Source: Nitrospirota bacterium
Lineage (GTDB): Bacteria; Nitrospirota; Nitrospiria; Nitrospirales; UBA8639
DNA length: 64,000 bases
NCBI GenBank assembly: GCA_027623995.1
Contig: JAQBUF010000002.1
Coordinates: forward strand, 24,714-88,713
Reading direction: 5' to 3'
The translations under genes were made by a program, and so were the position numbers. The notes under the pieces are model-generated. The model made no database searches. It was not told the DNA's origin and saw only the letters and a list, made by a program, of their open reading frames with translations. This document shows, piece by piece, positions 21,398-31,205 of the stretch; positions within the stretch are counted from its first letter, which is position 1; every line of letters begins with the position of its first letter.

Positions 21398-22342
21398 TCA
21401 GCCTGCATCTAGAATTCGATCAACTTCTTTGCACAACTCCCTGACACCTTGGGCCGACGTATCGAAAGCGGTCTTTTCCTCAGGAGTGAGGTCGTATTCC
21501 AAAATTTCCTCCACGCCATTTTTTCCTAGCCGCACAGGGACCCCCATATAAATCCCCTTCACTCCATACTCCCCTTCGCACAATGCCGCACAAGGAATGA
21601 CCTTGCGCTCATCCCTAATGATGGCTTCCACCATTTCCACGGCAGAGGCGGCAGGCGCATAATAAGCACTGCCCGTTTTCAGTAGATTGACGATCTCTGC
21701 GCCACCATTGCGGGTCCGCGTCACAATGTCATCAAGCTTTTCTTTCGACATCCATTGATCCACTGGTCGCCCACTCACGGTGGTATATCTCACTAACGGC
21801 ACCATGGCATCTCCATGGCCGCCAAGGACCATCGCATGCACATTGTGTACTGACACGTTCAACGCTTGCGCGATGAAGGTACTAAAGCGTGCAGAGTCCA
21901 ACACCCCTGCCATACCCACCACGCGCTCCTTGGGGAAACCGCTCACTCGATAGGCCACATGAGTCATGGCATCAAGGGGATTTGCGACAATCACCAGGAT
22001 CGCCGATGGCGAACGCTTCACAATTTCCTGTACAACCGATCGAACGATCTTGGTATTTTTTTCGAGCAATTCCGATCGGCTCATGCCAGGCTTGCGAGCC
22101 ATGCCAGAGGTAATCACCACGACATCTGAATCTGCCGTCTCATCATAATCGTTGGTCCCAATAATCTGGGAGTCATATCCGCACACGGCCCCAGCTTGAG
22201 CCAAGTCCAAGGCCTTGCCCTGTGGAAGACCTTCCACAATATCGATGAGGGCAATGGTATATCCATCCTTTTCAGCCAATCTCTGTGCGGCTGAACCTCC
22301 AACATTTCCAGCACCAACGATGGTAATTTTCTGTCGCCTCAT
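21398..22342 (-). CDS. mdh: Malate dehydrogenase
   Basis: [60 protein letters not shown]. Confidence 0.94.
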   Translation of the reverse strand: MRRQKITIVGAGNVGGSAAQRLAEKDGYTIALIDIVEGLPQGKALDLAQAGAVCGYDSQIIGTNDYDETADSDVVVITSGMARKPGMSRSELLEKNTKIVRSVVQEIVKRSPSAILVIVANPLDAMTHVAYRVSGFPKERVVGMAGVLDSARFSTFIAQALNVSVHNVHAMVLGGHGDAMVPLVRYTTVSGRPVDQWMSKEKLDDIVTRTRNGGAEIVNLLKTGSAYYAPAASAVEMVEAIIRDERKVIPCAALCEGEYGVKGIYMGVPVRLGKNGVEEILEYDLTPEEKTAFDTSAQGVRELCKEVDRILDAG

Positions 22343-22375
22343 GACACACCTTTTTCATTTAGGTCTAATAAGTAA

Positions 22376-22807
22376 CTAGTCATCATCGTGAGTTACCCAT
22401 CCTGCGACCTTGAAATTGATGGTGCAGACGAAGTTTTCCACATAATAAAAATTGACCTTTATCTTTTTCCGACCATATTCACGAGCAAGAAATTCATCTG
22501 GAGTATCGGCAAGCTCTTGATAGCCTCCAGGAGGATAGGCTCCCAAATCCTTAAAGGCGACAATCATGCCCACCTTCACTTCCTGCATCACCTTGGCAGA
22601 ACACTGAGGATAAATCTCCCAAAACTTGGCATCAATTTCTTCCCGGGTCGGCTCAGAACTCGGATCTCCGATTATTCGATCTTTTTTCTCAAACTTAGCC
22701 AAGCGGCGAATATACGGATATTGATTCCCCGTAAACAGTTTATACAACCAGGGAGGAACTACAGGTCTTTGAGTGTCTTCTGTCATAAGATTTTCGTTAT
22801 GCGTCAA
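22376..22807 (-). CDS. Hypothetical protein (143 aa)
   Basis: Intact ORF between mdh and the VWA gene; no family recognised. Confidence 0.6.
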   Translation of the reverse strand: MTHNENLMTEDTQRPVVPPWLYKLFTGNQYPYIRRLAKFEKKDRIIGDPSSEPTREEIDAKFWEIYPQCSAKVMQEVKVGMIVAFKDLGAYPPGGYQELADTPDEFLAREYGRKKIKVNFYYVENFVCTINFKVAGWVTHDDD

Positions 22808-22876
22808 GCGTCATGCGTGAACCGTAAAATTTGCTAACTGAAAAACGTATTACGGATTACGCATCACGCTTCACGT
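22798..22876. repeat. Heptad-rich inverted repeat (family B)
   Basis: ttatgcgtcaagcgtcatgcgtgaaccgt ... acggattacgcatcacgcttcacg. Confidence 0.7.
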
Positions 22877-25800
22877 TCTTCCAGTTAATCGTTGATACAC
22901 CCGTGGCAACCGTTCAGGCAAGTCCGCCACATCGTCAAGAACCAGGTACTGAACGTCTCCATACATCCGCTTGAGGTATCCACTTGCTTCTTGATCAATC
23001 GTCAGACAAAACGGACTAATGCCACGTTGACGCGCTTCTCGCAAGGCCATCTTGGTATCTTCAAGGGCATATTCTTCGGCATATCCCCCATCAAGAGGTT
23101 TCCCGTCACTCAGGAGAATTAACAACCGATGCCGAGCTGGACATTGAAGCAACTTTTGTGCAGCGTGGCGAATGGCTGCTCCATCGCGATTTTGTTGAAG
23201 TGGTGCCATGGCTTCAATACGTTGACCTATCTTGTAGCGTGCAGTCTCTTCAAAATCTTTGAGCACGAGAAAATCTACATGGTCTCGTCCTTGTCCAGAA
23301 AAACCGTACAGGGCGTATTGATCGCCGATAGCGTCTAAGGCTTCGGCTAACAACACCAGCCCTTCCTTTTCAATATCAATGACACGACGCCCACCAGATT
23401 CAATCTGCCGACCGGTCGATCCACTCATATCCACTAAAAATGCCACAGCCACTTGCCGTTCACGTTTGTCTCGCCGTGAATAAATTCGGTCCGACGGTTC
23501 CCCTCCTGCGCGTCGGTCCACGACTCGATTAATCGCCGCATCAAGATCAAGTTCTTCGCCATGTTCATATCCATACACGCGACGCAAAGCTGTGGGACGA
23601 ATCGTCTCAAAATAGCGTCGCAATAACCGAATGGAAGACGTATGTTTTTCCAACGTCGCTTGCGCAAAGTCTGGGCTGCCTACTGAACCTGGCCGTTCGA
23701 TCACTCGACACCATTTGAGTCGATAGTCTTGAATCATCCCATCCCATTCTGGATAGAGAAAAGTCCGGTTCTCACCGTTCTGAATGGGCAACTCCCCTTG
23801 CCCTGCGCCTTTGACCGCCCAATGTTCCTCCAACACGCGATCTTCCCCTGGGTGAGAATCACCACGTTCATGTGGCTGATCCTCCACGAATTCTTTTTTG
23901 CCAGATTGATCAGATCTTTGAGATGACGAATCACCCGCTCCGCCAGACTCCTGCATGTCCTGGCTCTTGCCACCAGAGGGTGCGACCCCTTCCTCTGAAT
24001 CCGTTTCTCCTTGAACCAGTTCAGGACTCATTTCGCCTCGATAGGCAAAGTTCGTGATGGACCGATAGGCTCCGGCTGTTTCTTCCGCCGCCCGTGGGCC
24101 TGCACCAATATCGGTTTCTTCGTCCTGGGATTCCGGAGGTGGCTCGGTCGTGGGCACTTCATACGTCCCAATCATGTCTTCCATGACTTGATAAATCTGA
24201 TCCGCCGTCTCTATCACATCATCCGCCGTGGCCGAAGATTGCAAAATCGATTGAGCCAAAGCCCAGCAACGCTCAATCACCGGCTTAAGTTCATCCTGAA
24301 AATGCACCGCGTCAGCCCCCTGGGTCATATGCAGGAGCAAGGCATCAAGCACCATTTCACGCGCCGTCATCCCATGCAGGAGCGACCGCACGCTCACAGA
24401 GGCCTTCGCTAATGCTGCCAGATCATGACGGAGCCCTGGGTATTCTTGTTGCAGGAGAAATTCCACTCGCGCATCTTCAAGAATCGTCCAGAGATCTTGA
24501 ATGACACCTTTCTGAGGAAATAATGAAAACAACTCGCTTAAATTGTGAATCGGCGTAGGAGGTACCTGCTCATGGGCATACCGCGCGGCGATCTTCCGAG
24601 CCATCTCTTGCAAACGGCTCATGTCGATTTGATACGTCCCAAACTCCAAATGTCCGACTTCGTGCGCCACCATCACCGTATAAGATCGAAGGTTCATTTC
24701 TCGAGTGGGATATTGGTTCATCACCATGGGCAACCGCACCCGCATTCCCTCGGGAGTCTTTTCGGTTTGAACCTGGCTACTGCCTTCAGGCAACGATTCA
24801 ATAAACACCGATGCCCCGGCAATCATCTGCGCAAACAGTTTCAAGGAGCGCGCGACTTGTCGCAGAGTCACGCCATTCATCGCCTGTTCAATCGAATGTA
24901 ACGCCTTGGCCGTTTCCAACGCGAAATAGGCGCGAGCGCCGTCTGGACTATAGTCCAAAACTTCCATGCCGCCACGAAACCACTGTTCGAAGGCATCATG
25001 TTTTTCGTCTGAACCAACCGTCACATTCACCACTTCTGGACATCGCCGTAGATATGCCAAAGTCACGTCAGCATCGCGTTCGGCCAAAAGCGTTCCATAT
25101 TGCAGCACGAGAGTTTGCCATTCTTTGGTAGGAAGGGCTTTCAACAACCGTGGGATCTCGGCCAGAAAGGTTAACGCTATTTCCGGGGATCGATCGGCAA
25201 GAGTCGAACCAAGAGAAACCACCCGAGGCCGGATTTCGATCGTGTCAATATCTTTTAACAGCGAAGGACTGGTCCGGAAGAATTCTAAGATGCCCACATA
25301 GTCCGTCTTCCCTAGACTATTTTGGGTAATGAGTTTCGTACCAAAGGCCACCCATGGTCGAACCTCATCAAGCGGCAGCACTTCAGCCACGTTGACACAT
25401 TCTCGAAAAAACTCGATCCCCAGCACCTGATTCCAATCAGTGAGTTCCTGCCCCACTTCAGCCCAGCCAGCCAGATCAATGTTGGCATCGGCAAACAAGA
25501 GTTCAGGGGTTTTTCGGAAAAACTCAAACGCACAATTCGCAGCATATTCAGAATCGTTATCCGCCACTTCCAATGCGGTAGAGAGGACTTGTTGTCGTTG
25601 AGCAGGATCTTCAAGTATCCCTAAAATATGTGGACTTTCACGAAGATATTTGAGCGTGACCGCGCCAGACAACGAGGCCAATCCAATCGTGAGATCCAAC
25701 CAAGGCACTACCGTCTGCGGATCACAGCGACGAAGGACTTCAGGCAACGCTTCAATCGCCCCGCCTACAAGTTTGGCTGAGCTCTCCTGTAATTCCGAAA

Positions 25801-25972
25801 GCAGTTCCAAGACTTGAGCAGCTACATTCGCCTCAACTAAACGCTGAACGGCCACATCCGCAGCCTCTTGGCTCAACCGATTTCCAAATATCGCCAGCAA
25901 TTGTTCTTTGAGAGATGAATCATTCATAGCAAGTGTCGAGGAATAAGGTCGTGAATTATAAGAAGGGTCCAA
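22871..25972 (-). CDS. NorD/CbbO-like VWA-domain protein with helical N-terminal repeats and a HEXXH motif
   Basis: MIDAS FLVDMSGSTG; VAHEVGHLEFGTYQ (HEXXH); N-terminal recurring 'FFR.SP.LL' units. Confidence 0.8.
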   Translation of the reverse strand: MDPSYNSRPYSSTLAMNDSSLKEQLLAIFGNRLSQEAADVAVQRLVEANVAAQVLELLSELQESSAKLVGGAIEALPEVLRRCDPQTVVPWLDLTIGLASLSGAVTLKYLRESPHILGILEDPAQRQQVLSTALEVADNDSEYAANCAFEFFRKTPELLFADANIDLAGWAEVGQELTDWNQVLGIEFFRECVNVAEVLPLDEVRPWVAFGTKLITQNSLGKTDYVGILEFFRTSPSLLKDIDTIEIRPRVVSLGSTLADRSPEIALTFLAEIPRLLKALPTKEWQTLVLQYGTLLAERDADVTLAYLRRCPEVVNVTVGSDEKHDAFEQWFRGGMEVLDYSPDGARAYFALETAKALHSIEQAMNGVTLRQVARSLKLFAQMIAGASVFIESLPEGSSQVQTEKTPEGMRVRLPMVMNQYPTREMNLRSYTVMVAHEVGHLEFGTYQIDMSRLQEMARKIAARYAHEQVPPTPIHNLSELFSLFPQKGVIQDLWTILEDARVEFLLQQEYPGLRHDLAALAKASVSVRSLLHGMTAREMVLDALLLHMTQGADAVHFQDELKPVIERCWALAQSILQSSATADDVIETADQIYQVMEDMIGTYEVPTTEPPPESQDEETDIGAGPRAAEETAGAYRSITNFAYRGEMSPELVQGETDSEEGVAPSGGKSQDMQESGGAGDSSSQRSDQSGKKEFVEDQPHERGDSHPGEDRVLEEHWAVKGAGQGELPIQNGENRTFLYPEWDGMIQDYRLKWCRVIERPGSVGSPDFAQATLEKHTSSIRLLRRYFETIRPTALRRVYGYEHGEELDLDAAINRVVDRRAGGEPSDRIYSRRDKRERQVAVAFLVDMSGSTGRQIESGGRRVIDIEKEGLVLLAEALDAIGDQYALYGFSGQGRDHVDFLVLKDFEETARYKIGQRIEAMAPLQQNRDGAAIRHAAQKLLQCPARHRLLILLSDGKPLDGGYAEEYALEDTKMALREARQRGISPFCLTIDQEASGYLKRMYGDVQYLVLDDVADLPERLPRVYQRLTGRT

Positions 25973-26004
25973 AGAGGTTGCAAACTTTTCTGATCATCCC
26001 AACG

Positions 26005-26301
26005 TTAGACCTTCGGGAGTTTGAATGTGGTTCGAAATTCATCTTCAGTGACTCCAAGAAGTTGTATCCGTTTATTTCGGCTTGCCTGGCCAGAAGAGAT
26101 CGACACCCCTCGTTGAGGGAGAGAAAATAATTTGGCCAAATGACGACATAACTCCGTATTTGCCTCCCCCTCCACTGGCGGAGCGGCCACTCGAAACTTT
26201 AAGGCATCGCCATGCATTCCGACAAATTCCGTTTTTGAGGCCTTGGGCTGCACATAGACTGAGAGAATAACACCACCTTTTGTCTTTACAATCATATGCA
26301 T
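26005..26301 (-). CDS. DUF167/YggU family protein
   Basis: YVQPKASKTEFVGMHGDALKFRVAAPPVEGEANTEL. Confidence 0.92.
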   Translation of the reverse strand: MHMIVKTKGGVILSVYVQPKASKTEFVGMHGDALKFRVAAPPVEGEANTELCRHLAKLFSLPQRGVSISSGQASRNKRIQLLGVTEDEFRTTFKLPKV

Positions 26302-26372
26302 ATCAATAGGTTACAAACAATTTACCACTTTTTATCGTTATTGTTAGCCATAAAATTTCTGTGCATTTCATC

Positions 26373-26401
26373 TTGACAACCACACGATTGGGGATTAGAA
26401 T
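26373..26401 (+). promoter_or_regulatory. Sigma-70-type promoter candidate
   Basis: TTGACA (26373-26378), 17 bp spacer, TAGAAT (26396-26401), upstream of the Bfd-like gene. Confidence 0.6.
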
Positions 26402-26411
26402 TTAGTTCAAT

Positions 26412-26430
26412 GAGAACGGTAATCAATATC
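26412..26430. promoter_or_regulatory. Fur-box-like site
   Basis: gagaacggtaatcaatatc matches 15/19 of GATAATGATAATCATTATC; lies just downstream of the -10. Confidence 0.45.
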
Positions 26431-26449
26431 GTATTCGTTGGAGGCTGTC

Positions 26450-26656
26450 ATGTTTGTGTGTGTATGTAAAGGCATCAAAGAGTCGGACGTTCAAGAACTC
26501 GGACAAGCCGGGGTCACCTGTCCAAAGGCCTTAGCCTGTTCCCTCGGCATTGATGACGAAGATAATTGCTGCGGACGATGCCTCAACAACATTGACGACT
26601 TCGTGAATATGGCCACAGACGAACTTATTCAAGTTCGTTCTTCCGTGAGGGCGTAA
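26450..26656 (+). CDS. Bacterioferritin-associated ferredoxin-like (2Fe-2S)-binding protein
   Basis: MFVCVCKGIKESDVQEL...NCCGRCLNNI; ATG at 26450 with GGAGG upstream. Confidence 0.88.
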   Translation: MFVCVCKGIKESDVQELGQAGVTCPKALACSLGIDDEDNCCGRCLNNIDDFVNMATDELIQVRSSVRA

Positions 26657-26754
26657 CCTCCGCATTCCTGCCTTTCCTGTCTATCTGTTATAACCGTAGC
26701 TTCACTGTTGATGAAAAGACCGTCTTTTATCCCTTTCATCAAGAAAGCCAATTA

Positions 26755-28713
26755 ATGCCACCCAATATTGCTCCATATGGATCGTGGGAATCTCCACTCA
26801 CGTCAGACAGAATTGTCTCAGAATCAATTAAGCTGGGACAAATAACCCTCGATGGTGATGAGGTCTACTGGATTGAAAGTCGCCCAACCGAAGGTGGGCG
26901 CAGTGCGATCGTCCGGCTGAATGATCATGGCGCACCAGAAGCCCTTACACCACAGCCGTTCAATGTCCGAACACGAGTGCATGAATACGGTGGTGCGCCC
27001 TACCTCGCGGCTAACGGTATCATCTATTTTTCAAATTTCTCAGACCAACGGCTCTACCGGCAGACCCCAGGGCAAGACCAGGAACCCCTCACACCCGAAG
27101 GTTCCTGGTTTTATACAGATGGAATTAACGACCCAACACACCAGCGTTTGATTTATATTCGGGAAGACCACACCGCTTCCGATCACGAAGCTATCAATAC
27201 CATTGTTAGCATTCCCCTCAACACATCGGATAATCAGAACTCTGGATCAATTCTTGTGTCCGGAAACGACTTTTACGCATCCCCTCGCATGAGCCCGGAT
27301 GGTCGCCAACTGGCCTGGATTACGTGGAACCATCCCAACATGCCGTGGGATGGAGCGGAATTATGGGCTGCTGACATTCAACCTGATGGTTCACTCGCAC
27401 AAGAGCGCTACGTCGCTGGTGGCCCTCATGAATCAATCTTTCAACCGGAATGGTCACCTGAGGGCATTCTTCATTTTGTCTCGGATCGGACAGGATGGTG
27501 GAATCTGTATCGGTGGCACGAAGAGCGCATTCACCCCTTGTATCTCATGGAAGCTGAATTTGGCCTACCCCAATGGGTTTTTGGTCAACGGCTCTATGGC
27601 TTTGAATCACCATCCAGCATCGTTTGCGCCTACACCCAGAAAGGCATCTGGTACTTGGGCCGATTGGATACCACCAAGGGAAACCTTGAAACGTTTGATC
27701 TTTCCTACACAGACATTGGAAATGTCCTAGTGCGAGGATCTCATGTGATCTGTGCGGCAAGTTCACCATTACAACCCCACTCAATCCTTCAACTCAATCT
27801 GGCCACTCAACAGGTCAAGATTCTTCGTCAATCGATTGACTTTACGATTGATCAAAAATTCGTGTCTGTCCCAACAGCCATTGAGTTTCCCGCTAAAGAT
27901 GGACACACAGCCCATGCATTTTATTACCCACCTCAGAACGGAGACTTTCAGGCTCCTGAAAATGAGCGACCACCACTCATGGTCAAAAGCCATGGTGGGC
28001 CGACCGGTGCCGTCGCCACGGCATTCAACCTGATGATTCAGTATTGGACGAGCCGAGGGTTTGCCATCCTGGATGTCAACTACGGCGGCAGCACGGGCTA
28101 CGGCCGGGCCTACCGTGAACGCCTGAATGGACAGTGGGGGATTGTTGATGTCGATGATTGCGTCAGTGCGGTCCAGTACTTGATTGACCAAGGCAAGGCT
28201 GATGCGTCCCGAGTCACGATTACGGGCGGAAGCGCCGGCGGCTATACGACACTCTGCGCCCTCACCTTCCGAGACTGCTTTACGGCCGGATCAAGTTACT
28301 ATGGTGTGTCCGACCTTGAAGCATTGGTTCGCGATACCCATAAGTTTGAATCGCGATATTTAGACGGACTGATTGGGCCCTACCCAGAGGGGAAAGATCT
28401 CTACGATCAACGCTCGCCAATTTATTTCACCGACCAACTTTCTTGCCCGCTAATTTTGTTCCAGGGATTAGAAGACAAAGTGGTCCCACCGAATCAAGCC
28501 GAGAAAATGTTCGACGCGGTAAAGGGAAAAGGACTCCCAGTGGCTTATGTGGCGTTTAAAGGGGAGCAGCACGGGTTTCGACGCCCGGAAAATATTAAAC
28601 GTGTCCTCGAAAATGAATTGTATTTTTATTCTAAGATTTTTAAGTTTCTTCCTGCCGATAATCTTGAGCCTCTTCCTATTGAGAATTTTCCTAAGGACTC
28701 TTCACTCTCCTGA
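26755..28713 (+). CDS. S9 family prolyl oligopeptidase
   Basis: Beta-propeller repeats; catalytic GGSAGGYTTLCAL, HGGPTGA, FKGEQHGFRRPENI. Confidence 0.93.
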   Translation: MPPNIAPYGSWESPLTSDRIVSESIKLGQITLDGDEVYWIESRPTEGGRSAIVRLNDHGAPEALTPQPFNVRTRVHEYGGAPYLAANGIIYFSNFSDQRLYRQTPGQDQEPLTPEGSWFYTDGINDPTHQRLIYIREDHTASDHEAINTIVSIPLNTSDNQNSGSILVSGNDFYASPRMSPDGRQLAWITWNHPNMPWDGAELWAADIQPDGSLAQERYVAGGPHESIFQPEWSPEGILHFVSDRTGWWNLYRWHEERIHPLYLMEAEFGLPQWVFGQRLYGFESPSSIVCAYTQKGIWYLGRLDTTKGNLETFDLSYTDIGNVLVRGSHVICAASSPLQPHSILQLNLATQQVKILRQSIDFTIDQKFVSVPTAIEFPAKDGHTAHAFYYPPQNGDFQAPENERPPLMVKSHGGPTGAVATAFNLMIQYWTSRGFAILDVNYGGSTGYGRAYRERLNGQWGIVDVDDCVSAVQYLIDQGKADASRVTITGGSAGGYTTLCALTFRDCFTAGSSYYGVSDLEALVRDTHKFESRYLDGLIGPYPEGKDLYDQRSPIYFTDQLSCPLILFQGLEDKVVPPNQAEKMFDAVKGKGLPVAYVAFKGEQHGFRRPENIKRVLENELYFYSKIFKFLPADNLEPLPIENFPKDSSLS

Positions 28714-29145
28714 AGAATCGACCTTAGTATCCCTGAGCAAATCTTGAAGGTAAATGCGTAGCCTGGCTAAATCTTTGGAATGAAACGCCCCTTTGGTTTT
28801 TTGAAGAACTTGGATGGTTTCATAAATTCCATCACGCAATCGAAGGTAGTCCGAAACTGACACGGAGGATTCTTGTGGTCCGTGGAGGGAATGGTCCCCA
28901 TGATCCAACGCCCGAGTCAAGCCCTCGACTTGCAATTTTAACTGTTGGGTTTGTGGGTCGTTGAGTAATGCCGCTTCCACCCCCGCCTCAGGAACAATTC
29001 CGCCAAAGACACTTAACGTTTCTTCCATTGCAGCCAGTTGCCGCTCCCGCTGACTGGCTTCTTCTCTGGCCTTTCGCACCGAGCGCAACACCTGCTTATG
29101 TTGAACACCTCGCTTGGCCGCACTTAATAATTTGGGATAATCCAC
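28702..29145 (-). CDS. Hypothetical coiled-coil protein
   Basis: 147 aa, helical, no family recognised. Confidence 0.55.
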   Translation of the reverse strand: MDYPKLLSAAKRGVQHKQVLRSVRKAREEASQRERQLAAMEETLSVFGGIVPEAGVEAALLNDPQTQQLKLQVEGLTRALDHGDHSLHGPQESSVSVSDYLRLRDGIYETIQVLQKTKGAFHSKDLARLRIYLQDLLRDTKVDSSGE

Positions 29146-29348
29146 GGGCTTAAGAAAAAGAAAGGTAATCTAACCGAAGCTGTCAGGGGAAGACAGGTTT
29201 TTATTCCCCATCGACGGAGATGAAATGAATAGCAAAAATAGAATTAGAGAGGGAAACACTGGGTATCGACCCAGTTGGAGCACAGGCCAGGCAGCCGTAG
29301 GGTAAAGCCAAGATCGAAGCAGCAATACTTGAGAGGGACGGTTCGCTG

Positions 29349-30359
29349 TTAGTTCTTCAATCGTTCTATCGTTAACGCTTCATCATTATTTTTTACCGTC
29401 GCCCGAATAAAGTCGCCGAATTTAAATTCTTCGGTCACCTTGGTCTTGTCGGTGCGTTCGACACGAATTTCACCATATTCCCCACGCAAGACATAGAACG
29501 CCCCATCAATCATGAGGATTTGCCCCTTCACCACTCGGGTATCGGACGGGAGTTTATTCGGCGCAGGATTGGTTTGTTGGGCGGCTTGCCCCTTTGCCCC
29601 TGCTGATTGCGCGAGTTCAGCCTTCACTTTGGCTGGGACTGTGCTCGAAGGTGCTTGCTGCATAGTGACTCCCGAGACCTCATTGGCACCGGCACGCTCA
29701 ATTTTCAACGCCTTATTGTTCATGAGGACGACAGCCTTGATCCGATCCCCAAATTCAAACTCCTCCGTGATCTCGGTTTTGTAGGTGGCTTCAATTTGGA
29801 TTTCACCATATTCACCACGAACGATGTACAGATCACGATCAATCATCAACAGATCACCGATAATGGTTTTTCGATCCGGTTGTTTGGGTGCTGGGGCTAA
29901 CCCTGGAGCAGCAGTTTTTGCTGTGCCTTTTTCTATTTTTTTTGCAGGAGAAGCCTTCGCAGCGACTATCGAATTCTCCACCACTCCCGCCACATCACCC
30001 GGCCCGGCACGTTCGATTTTCAGCGCCTTATTATTCATGAGAACAAGGGCTTTAATTCGATCCCCAAATTCGAACTCTTCGGTGATCTCAGTTTTGTAGG
30101 TCGCTTCAATTTGAATTTCGCCCAACTTGCCGCGCACGATGTAGAGATCGCGATCAATCATCAGGAGGTCACCCACAATCGTTTTTGTGGCCTGCTTCGC
30201 TGCACCTTCTTGGGCCAACACATTCTGGCTCTGCGCTAAGAGCATCACACATACGACGCTGAGTATTTTTACCACCGCGACAGATGCTTTCATTCCGCTA
30301 TCACCTCCTATGATTGGCACAGACACCTGTGCAACGTCCGTAATAGGGTCAGAATTCAA
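29349..30359 (-). CDS. Exported protein with three tandem ~65 aa repeat domains
   Basis: Signal-like MKASVAVVKILSVVCVMLLAQSQNVLAQ; three copies of 'xGDLLMIDRDLYIVRGxxGEIQIEATYKTEITEEFEFGDRIKAxVLMNNKALKIERAG'. Confidence 0.75.
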   Translation of the reverse strand: MNSDPITDVAQVSVPIIGGDSGMKASVAVVKILSVVCVMLLAQSQNVLAQEGAAKQATKTIVGDLLMIDRDLYIVRGKLGEIQIEATYKTEITEEFEFGDRIKALVLMNNKALKIERAGPGDVAGVVENSIVAAKASPAKKIEKGTAKTAAPGLAPAPKQPDRKTIIGDLLMIDRDLYIVRGEYGEIQIEATYKTEITEEFEFGDRIKAVVLMNNKALKIERAGANEVSGVTMQQAPSSTVPAKVKAELAQSAGAKGQAAQQTNPAPNKLPSDTRVVKGQILMIDGAFYVLRGEYGEIRVERTDKTKVTEEFKFGDFIRATVKNNDEALTIERLKN

Positions 30360-30374
30360 TCATGAATATTTCGT

Positions 30375-31205
30375 TCAAATACTACCATACCCGTGCAGCC
30401 TCATCCAGAAACTCGCGATCACCAGACTGACAATGGCCAAGAGTGCAAGGAAATCCCCTCCCTTCATGGTCGACACCACAATCGGATGCCGCTTCTGGCT
30501 GGGGCCAAAACCTTTGGATTCAAGAGCCATGGCTAACAGATTAGTTTGCCGAAGCGTATGGCCAATCAAGGGCACCACCAACGCCGGGTATTGGCGAATT
30601 TTTCCAAAAAGGCTTTTAGATTGTAAATCTAACCCCCTAGACCGTTGGGCTTGAATGACCGAACCAATCGACCCCAGCAAATTCGGGACCCATCTAAAGG
30701 CCAATGAAACACAAAACCCCAACGACTGAGGGACGCCTAATCGATTCGAGGATTCCGCAAACTCTTCAATGGCCGTTGTCGACAATAAGACGAGACCACT
30801 GATCAGCATCGCATTGAGGCGAAGCCCCATACCCAGACCATGCAGCACGCCTTCTTGCATAATGGTCAGGCCTCCAATGGTCAAGAGAGGAATGGTCCCT
30901 TCCACAAAAAATGGCCACAGCACCAGGTTGTACACCAATAATAACGCCAACAAGATCCAGATTTTTTTGACATTCGAGAAACTCCGCGCCCAGATGACTA
31001 ATCCAAGCACTCCACCAGTGAGTCCCAACAAATACACTGGATCCGAAAAAAATAACGACAAAGCAAACAACCCAAGCAGGCAGAGTATTTTGGTTCGCCC
31101 ATCCAAGCGATGTAACCACGTCTGCTCATCGACATACAGAGAAAGATTCATAAAGGTTGCAACGCCTTTCGCACTTCTTCCATCGTGAGCAAGGTCACAC
31201 CCCAT
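30375..31205 (-). CDS. Energy-coupling factor transporter transmembrane protein (EcfT/CbiQ family)
   Basis: SLYVDEQTWLHRLDGRTKILCLLGLFALSLFFSDP; C-terminal QAQRSRGLDLQSKS and ALESKGFGPSQKR Ala-Arg-Gly-like motifs. Confidence 0.9.
   Translation of the reverse strand: MGCDLAHDGRSAKGVATFMNLSLYVDEQTWLHRLDGRTKILCLLGLFALSLFFSDPVYLLGLTGGVLGLVIWARSFSNVKKIWILLALLLVYNLVLWPFFVEGTIPLLTIGGLTIMQEGVLHGLGMGLRLNAMLISGLVLLSTTAIEEFAESSNRLGVPQSLGFCVSLAFRWVPNLLGSIGSVIQAQRSRGLDLQSKSLFGKIRQYPALVVPLIGHTLRQTNLLAMALESKGFGPSQKRHPIVVSTMKGGDFLALLAIVSLVIASFWMRLHGYGSI

Noticed and set aside
29349-30359. Assembly artefact explanation for the triple repeat protein
   Set aside because: Repeats differ at many nucleotides and linkers are distinct, so collapse or duplication by assembly is unlikely
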